From Candidatus Parachristensenella avicola (lineage in GTDB: Bacteria; Bacillota; Clostridia; Christensenellales; UMGS416), in the NCBI GenBank assembly GCA_904420205.1, contig CAJFUN010000039.1, forward strand, positions 62,001 to 126,000: a DNA stretch of 64,000 nt. Reading direction: 5' to 3'. Both the position numbers and the translations under genes were made by a program. The notes beneath the pieces were generated by a model that ran no database searches, had not been told where the DNA came from, and worked only from the letters and a program-made list of their open reading frames with translations. Shown in pieces: positions 59,678 through 64,000 of the stretch; positions within the stretch are counted from its first letter, which is position 1, and every line of letters starts with the position of its first letter.

Positions 59678-61864
59678 ATGTCTATTGTCATCGATGAAAA
59701 TTTAGGTCTTTTTACCCTGCATACCCACTCCTCCACCTATCAGATAAAGGTAGGGCCTTATGGTTTTGTACTGCATACTTACTACGGCCCACGGATTGAC
59801 GGCGAAGATCTCAGTTACCTGCTGCCCCGCCGTTCCATGTCCTTTTCGGCCAATCCCGCCGACACCGGCAGCGACCGGAGCTTTTCCATGGACAGCCAGC
59901 CGCAGGAGTACGCGACCTATGGCGCTACCGATTATAGGGAAAGCGCCCTCCAGGTGACCGGGCCCGACGGCGCGGCCTATGCCGACCTTCGTTACGATGG
60001 TTTTGAATGCTGCGCAGGAAAGTACGGCCTGGAAGGGCTTCCAGCGCTCTATGGCGAAGGCTTTGACACCCTGAAGCTATACTTGATCGACGCGCATACG
60101 GGCCTGCGGGTTACGCTGCTCTACGGCGTCCTGGAGCAGGAGGACGTGATCACCCGGGCCGCCTTAATTGAAAACCGCGGCACAGCCCCGTTGTCTTTGG
60201 ATCGCGCGCTATCGCTCTGCCTGGATTTTCCCACCAGTGACTACGATCTATATACCTTCCACGGCCGCCACTGCCGGGAACGGATCCCTCAGCGGACGCC
60301 GCTCCCCCATGGCAAGCTTCGGGTCGATTCGCTTCGCGGCGCCTCCAGCCATCAGTATAATCCATTCATCATTCTTTGCGATCGAAGCGCCTCCGAGGAT
60401 GCCGGTTGCTGCTACGGCGCCAGCCTGGTATATAGCGGCAGCTTCCTGGCCCAGGCCGAAGTGGATCAGGCCGGTGCCACCCGCCTGGTGATGGGAATTC
60501 ATCCGGATACCTTCCGTTGGTCCCTCGCGCCTGGCGACGTCTTTACGGTGCCGGAGGTATGCCTAACCTTCAGCGGCGAGGGGCTGACCGGCCTGTCCCA
60601 TCGGCTGCACCGTGCTTTCCGTGACCATCTGTGCCGCGGGAAATTCCGGACGGCCCGCCGGCCGGTGCTGATCAACTCTTGGGAAGCCGTATATTTTGAC
60701 TTTGACAGCGATAAGCTTGTAGAGATTGCCCGCAGCGCGGCGCCGCTGGGCGTGGAACTGCTGGTGATGGACGACGGCTGGTTCGGCAAGCGGGACGATG
60801 ACAATTCCGGGCTGGGCGACTGGGTGGTGAACGAGAAAAAGCTCAAAGGCAGCCTGGCCGAGCTGGCCCGCAGGGTGAACGAATGCGGCCTTGGCTTGGG
60901 CATCTGGATCGAGCCGGAGATGGTCAGCGAAGACAGCGACCTCTACCGCGCCCATCCCGATTGGTGCCTGCATATCCCCGGCCGGGCCGGAAGCCGCAGC
61001 CGCAATCAGTTGGTGCTGGATATGGGCCGCAGCGATGTGCAGGATTATCTGTTAGCTTCCATCAGCGATGTGCTCCGGTCGGCCAACATCGCCTATGTCA
61101 AGTGGGACATGAACCGCCACCTAACGGAGGTGGGCTCCGCGGTCCTCCCGGCCGGTCGGCAGGGCGAGGCCGGTCATCGCCATATATTGGGCGTTTACCG
61201 GCTGATGGATCGGCTGACCGCCGCCTTCCCCGATATCCTCTTTGAGGGCTGCTCCGGCGGCGGCGGCCGCTTTGATGCAGGCATGCTCTACTACACGCCC
61301 CAGATCTGGTGCAGCGATGATACCGACGCAGCTGAGCGCCTCATCATCCAATATGGCACAAGCTTCGGTTATCCCATCAGCACGGTGGGCAGCCACGTCT
61401 CCGTATGCCCCAACCACCAAACCGGCCGCACCACCCCGCTGCGCACCCGGGGCGTAGTGGCTATGGCCGGTACCTTTGGATATGAGCTGGACATTAGCCG
61501 CATGAGCGAGGAAGAAAAGCAGGAAGTCTCCGCTCAGGTGGCCCTCTATAAGCGCAACTATACCCTCATCAACCAGGGTGATTATTACCGGCTCAGCGAT
61601 GTAATGGCCCAGTCCGATTACGCGGCTTGGCTATTTGTCAGCCCGGCGCAAGACCGAGCGCTGTTTAACTTTGTGCAGCGCTATGCCCAGGCCGCCTCCC
61701 CCGGCTTCCGGATCCGCTTGAAGGGGCTCAAGCCCCAGGCCCGCTACCGCATCGGCGATACGGGGTTGACCCTCTCTGGCGCCGCGCTCATGGGCGCCGG
61801 CCTGTATCTCCCGCCCATGGACGGGGATTATGGGGCGGTTCAATGGGAAATTGAGGAGATATAA
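59678..61864 (+). CDS. Alpha-galactosidase, GH36
   Basis: Cytoplasmic enzyme of about 728 residues. An N-terminal beta-sandwich is followed by the (beta/alpha)8 barrel with VMDDGWFGKRDDD, IWIEPEMVSEDS, nucleophile D477 in YVKWDMNRH, and the acid/base D547 in IWCSDDTDA; GSHVSVCPNHQTGR follows. Size and motifs fit the large tetrameric GH36 group that releases alpha-1,6-galactose from raffinose-family or galactomannan oligosaccharides. AAAGGAG precedes ATG 59678; the frame is open further upstream inside the previous gene. It probably shares a transcript with the ceramidase-like gene. Confidence 0.95.
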   Translation: MSIVIDENLGLFTLHTHSSTYQIKVGPYGFVLHTYYGPRIDGEDLSYLLPRRSMSFSANPADTGSDRSFSMDSQPQEYATYGATDYRESALQVTGPDGAAYADLRYDGFECCAGKYGLEGLPALYGEGFDTLKLYLIDAHTGLRVTLLYGVLEQEDVITRAALIENRGTAPLSLDRALSLCLDFPTSDYDLYTFHGRHCRERIPQRTPLPHGKLRVDSLRGASSHQYNPFIILCDRSASEDAGCCYGASLVYSGSFLAQAEVDQAGATRLVMGIHPDTFRWSLAPGDVFTVPEVCLTFSGEGLTGLSHRLHRAFRDHLCRGKFRTARRPVLINSWEAVYFDFDSDKLVEIARSAAPLGVELLVMDDGWFGKRDDDNSGLGDWVVNEKKLKGSLAELARRVNECGLGLGIWIEPEMVSEDSDLYRAHPDWCLHIPGRAGSRSRNQLVLDMGRSDVQDYLLASISDVLRSANIAYVKWDMNRHLTEVGSAVLPAGRQGEAGHRHILGVYRLMDRLTAAFPDILFEGCSGGGGRFDAGMLYYTPQIWCSDDTDAAERLIIQYGTSFGYPISTVGSHVSVCPNHQTGRTTPLRTRGVVAMAGTFGYELDISRMSEEEKQEVSAQVALYKRNYTLINQGDYYRLSDVMAQSDYAAWLFVSPAQDRALFNFVQRYAQAASPGFRIRLKGLKPQARYRIGDTGLTLSGAALMGAGLYLPPMDGDYGAVQWEIEEI

Positions 61865-61985
61865 GGCGCCTTCTTTGAGATTTTTCCGTTGACCGGAAGG
61901 GTTTTGGCCCCCTATGGCGTATTATTAACAGCACACAAGATCAAGGCCGGTGCGGCATATGCCGGCGCCGGCGAAGGAGAATCGC

Positions 61986-62492
61986 ATGATCGCAACCATT
62001 GAAATGGAAAAAGGCGGCGTAATCAAGATCCAGCTGGATGATACCTACGCCCCCAATACGGTAAAGAATTTCGCCTCGCTGGCCAAAGCCGGCTTTTACG
62101 ACGGCCTTATCTTTCACCGGGTCATCCCCGGCTTCATGATCCAGGGCGGCGACCCCATGGGCACCGGTATGGGCGGTCCCGGCTATACCATCCGGGGAGA
62201 GTTTTCCAGCAACGGATATAACAACCCGCTGCGCCATACCCGCGGCGTCATCTCTATGGCCCGCGCCGCTCATCCCAATTCGGCGGGTTCCCAGTTTTTC
62301 ATCATGCACGCGGATGCGCCCCATCTGGACGGCCAGTACGCCGCCTTCGGCCATGTGATTGAAGGCATGGATGTGGTGGACCGCATCGCTTCCGTGGCGA
62401 CCGATATGCGCGACCGCCCCCTGGACGATATGCGCATCGCCCGCATCACCGTGGATGCGGAGGACGTGGGCGAGCCCGAGAAGATCCTGTAA
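61986..62492 (+). CDS. Peptidyl-prolyl cis-trans isomerase, cyclophilin type
   Basis: Cytoplasmic cyclophilin of 168 residues that speeds proline isomerisation during protein folding. FYDGLIFHRVIPGFMIQGGDP contains the catalytic Arg, and GVISMARAAHPNSAGSQFFIMHADAPHLDGQYAAFGHVIEGMDVVD is the standard second half. No signal peptide. Length is typical of short bacterial forms. ATG 61986 has GAAGGAG upstream. The stop overlaps the start of the patatin-like gene by one base (TAATG). Confidence 0.95.
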   Translation: MIATIEMEKGGVIKIQLDDTYAPNTVKNFASLAKAGFYDGLIFHRVIPGFMIQGGDPMGTGMGGPGYTIRGEFSSNGYNNPLRHTRGVISMARAAHPNSAGSQFFIMHADAPHLDGQYAAFGHVIEGMDVVDRIASVATDMRDRPLDDMRIARITVDAEDVGEPEKIL

Positions 62493-63712
62493 TGGGGCAG
62501 CCCCTGCTCCCCCGCCGGGAAGGGGATATCCTCATCCCCCCGGAGGGCTTCGGGCTTGTATTTATGGGCGGCGGCGCCAAAGGCGCCTATCAGCTGGGCG
62601 TCTGGCAGGCCCTGCGGGAGATGGAGATTCCCATTCAGGCTGTCACCGGCGCGTCTATCGGCTCTATCAACGGCGCGCTGCTGGCTCAGGGCGACTTTCA
62701 AGCTGCCTTGGATGCCTGGCACAGCGTACGCATGAGTCAGATCATCAAGGCCGACGGGATATCGGACGCTACGGAAAACCTGTTGGATCCGCGCAATCTA
62801 GCCGCCATCACCCGGGAGATGATCGTGCGCAGGGGCCTGGATAACACGCCGCTGCGCGATACGCTGGCCGCCATCCTGGACGAGGACCGCATCCGTGCGT
62901 CTGGGATTGATTACGGCATGACCACCTTCTCCAAGACGGATCTTTCCACAACGGAAATTTTTGTGGAAGAGATCCCCCGGGGTCAGCTGATCGACTATAT
63001 CATGGCCAGCGCTTGTTTTCCCATTTTCAAATCCGTGCATATAGGGGAAAATGAGTTCATCGACGGCGGCATCGGCGATAATATGCCGGTGCGGATGCTG
63101 CTGCGCCGGGGCTGTAAGCATATCATCACCGTGGACATCGGCGGCGTAGGCCTAGTGCGCCCGGTGCATCCTGCCGATGCTACGATCGTCAATATCAAGT
63201 ACTCCATGCCTCTGGGCGGACTCTTTGACCTATCGCCTGAAACCCTAGCATATAACCAAACTCTGGGATATTTGGACACCATGAAGGTCTTCGGCCGGAT
63301 GAAGGGGAAGTATTATTTCTTCCCCTGCGCTGCCTATGGGCGGATGACGGATCACTTTTCCCGCTATACCTGCGAGGGGCTGGAGGAAGCGGCGTTGCTC
63401 TATGGGATGAAGCGCGACCGCGCCTACAGCGCGGAAGAATTCTTTGGCGCCCTTCTGGATGCCTTTGAGCGCGAACAGCCCCGTTTCGAGCAGAAGCTGG
63501 AATCCCCGGCCTATCGGAACATTCTGCGGGAACTCAAAACCGGAGGCGGATTGACTGGCTCGCTGGACGGCCCCATGCGGCTGCACACGGCCATGGAGGC
63601 GATGGCCTCCTCACGCCCCGGACTTTGGGGGCGCGGACGGCTGCTGGTGCTGGAACGCGAGCGGCGCGGCGCGCAGGCCATGCTCACCCTGATCCGGCTG
63701 GGCGGGCTTTAA
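62492..63712 (+). CDS. Patatin-like phospholipase
   Basis: Lipid acyl hydrolase of 406 residues with a Ser-Asp dyad. The oxyanion loop is FMGGGAKGAYQLGV (residues 24-37), nucleophile S55 is in GASIG and the Asp is D191 in DGGIGDN. No signal peptide or membrane helix, so it acts on the inner membrane or on intracellular lipids. The C-terminal 180 residues are a helical extension of unknown role. It is translationally coupled to the cyclophilin gene; the functional link is not obvious. Confidence 0.9.
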   Translation: MGQPLLPRREGDILIPPEGFGLVFMGGGAKGAYQLGVWQALREMEIPIQAVTGASIGSINGALLAQGDFQAALDAWHSVRMSQIIKADGISDATENLLDPRNLAAITREMIVRRGLDNTPLRDTLAAILDEDRIRASGIDYGMTTFSKTDLSTTEIFVEEIPRGQLIDYIMASACFPIFKSVHIGENEFIDGGIGDNMPVRMLLRRGCKHIITVDIGGVGLVRPVHPADATIVNIKYSMPLGGLFDLSPETLAYNQTLGYLDTMKVFGRMKGKYYFFPCAAYGRMTDHFSRYTCEGLEEAALLYGMKRDRAYSAEEFFGALLDAFEREQPRFEQKLESPAYRNILRELKTGGGLTGSLDGPMRLHTAMEAMASSRPGLWGRGRLLVLERERRGAQAMLTLIRLGGL

Positions 63713-63781
63713 CTCGGTTTATGAATCGGCGGGCCCCACGGGCAAGCCTTTCATCATTTCTGAAAAGGAAAGGAGCACAAC

Positions 63782-64000
63782 ATGCGGCAGGAACTGACGG
63801 TTTTGGTAGAAACCTATCTCAATTCTCAGAACTGGAAATTTAACTACAATTCGGCAAAGGGTCTCTTTACCCTGAATATGTCGGCAAAGAACTTTACGAG
63901 CGTACGTATCGTCGTTCAGATTAACGATGACAGCATCATCTCCTATGCCATATCGCCCATCAATGTGCCGGAGGAGAAGCGCCAGGCCGCCTGTGAATTC
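63782..64000 (+). CDS. YbjN-domain-like protein (3' truncated by window edge)
   Basis: The first 73 residues are visible. Alternating strands (FNYNSAKGLFTLNMSAKN, SVRIVVQINDDSIISYAISPINV) and PEEKRQAACEF match the start of YbjN-domain proteins, which resemble type III secretion chaperones. In Gram-positive bacteria their role is largely unknown. AAAGGAGC lies before ATG 63782. The rest lies outside the window. Confidence 0.6.
   Translation, partial: MRQELTVLVETYLNSQNWKFNYNSAKGLFTLNMSAKNFTSVRIVVQINDDSIISYAISPINVPEEKRQAACEF

Overview
The window looks like a chromosome segment of a GC-rich, spore-forming Firmicute of class Clostridia, probably a gut carbohydrate degrader. The spore genes yqfC and yqfD, a BirA-type biotin operator in front of bioY, the phoH / pgpH / ybeY / era housekeeping block, strong Shine-Dalgarno sequences and many plant- or host-glycan enzymes support this. 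The order (for example Christensenellales-like) is a guess. I saw no rRNA, tRNA, CRISPR array, transposase or phage gene.

Layout. 1-6.4 kb: 3' end of a carboxylesterase, a LytTR two-component pair and two ABC half-exporters. 6.4-14.8 kb, mostly minus strand: nucleoside phosphorylase, URO-D-like protein, a small secreted Cys/His protein with a lipoprotein, GH78 rhamnosidase with a DapA-like aldolase, and an FAD/NAD oxidoreductase. 15-23 kb: bioY, yqfD/yqfC, uppP, HAD hydrolase, an SdpR/SdpI-like pair and an ABC-2 transporter. 23-35 kb: orphan substrate-binding lipoprotein, GH39, esterase, two tandem DUF4838 proteins, a GlcNAc-kinase-like protein, a decayed phosphodiester glycosidase gene and a PHP protein. 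Two stretches (19.2-19.4 and 24.9-25.8 kb) seem to hold gene remnants. 35.3-37.3 kb: a Cys-rich repeat protein with pilin-like domains and a small Cys-Gly protein.

37.5-56 kb is phoH, then a 13-kb minus-strand surface-polysaccharide locus, then pgpH, ybeY and era. In many Firmicutes phoH, pgpH, ybeY and era lie together, so the locus appears to sit inside a conserved neighbourhood. It holds a complete WbpA/B/E/D/I-type set for UDP-2,3-diacetamido-2,3-dideoxy-mannuronate. It also has a flippase, a polymerase, a chain-length protein, two GT4 enzymes and an FkbH-like protein. The export, polymerase and modification genes plus one GT4 are strikingly AT-rich, while the sugar-nucleotide genes match the GC-rich host: a mosaic.

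56.3-58.3 kb is the most unusual unit: an ECF sigma factor overlapping (ATGA) a gene for a single-pass membrane protein. That protein has a short basic cytoplasmic N-terminus, where an anti-sigma factor would sit, and a full extracellular serpin domain. I propose a protease-sensing sigma / anti-sigma system with a serpin as sensor. 58.5-64 kb carries a neutral-ceramidase-like protein, a GH36 alpha-galactosidase, a cyclophilin, a patatin-like lipase and the start of a YbjN-like protein.
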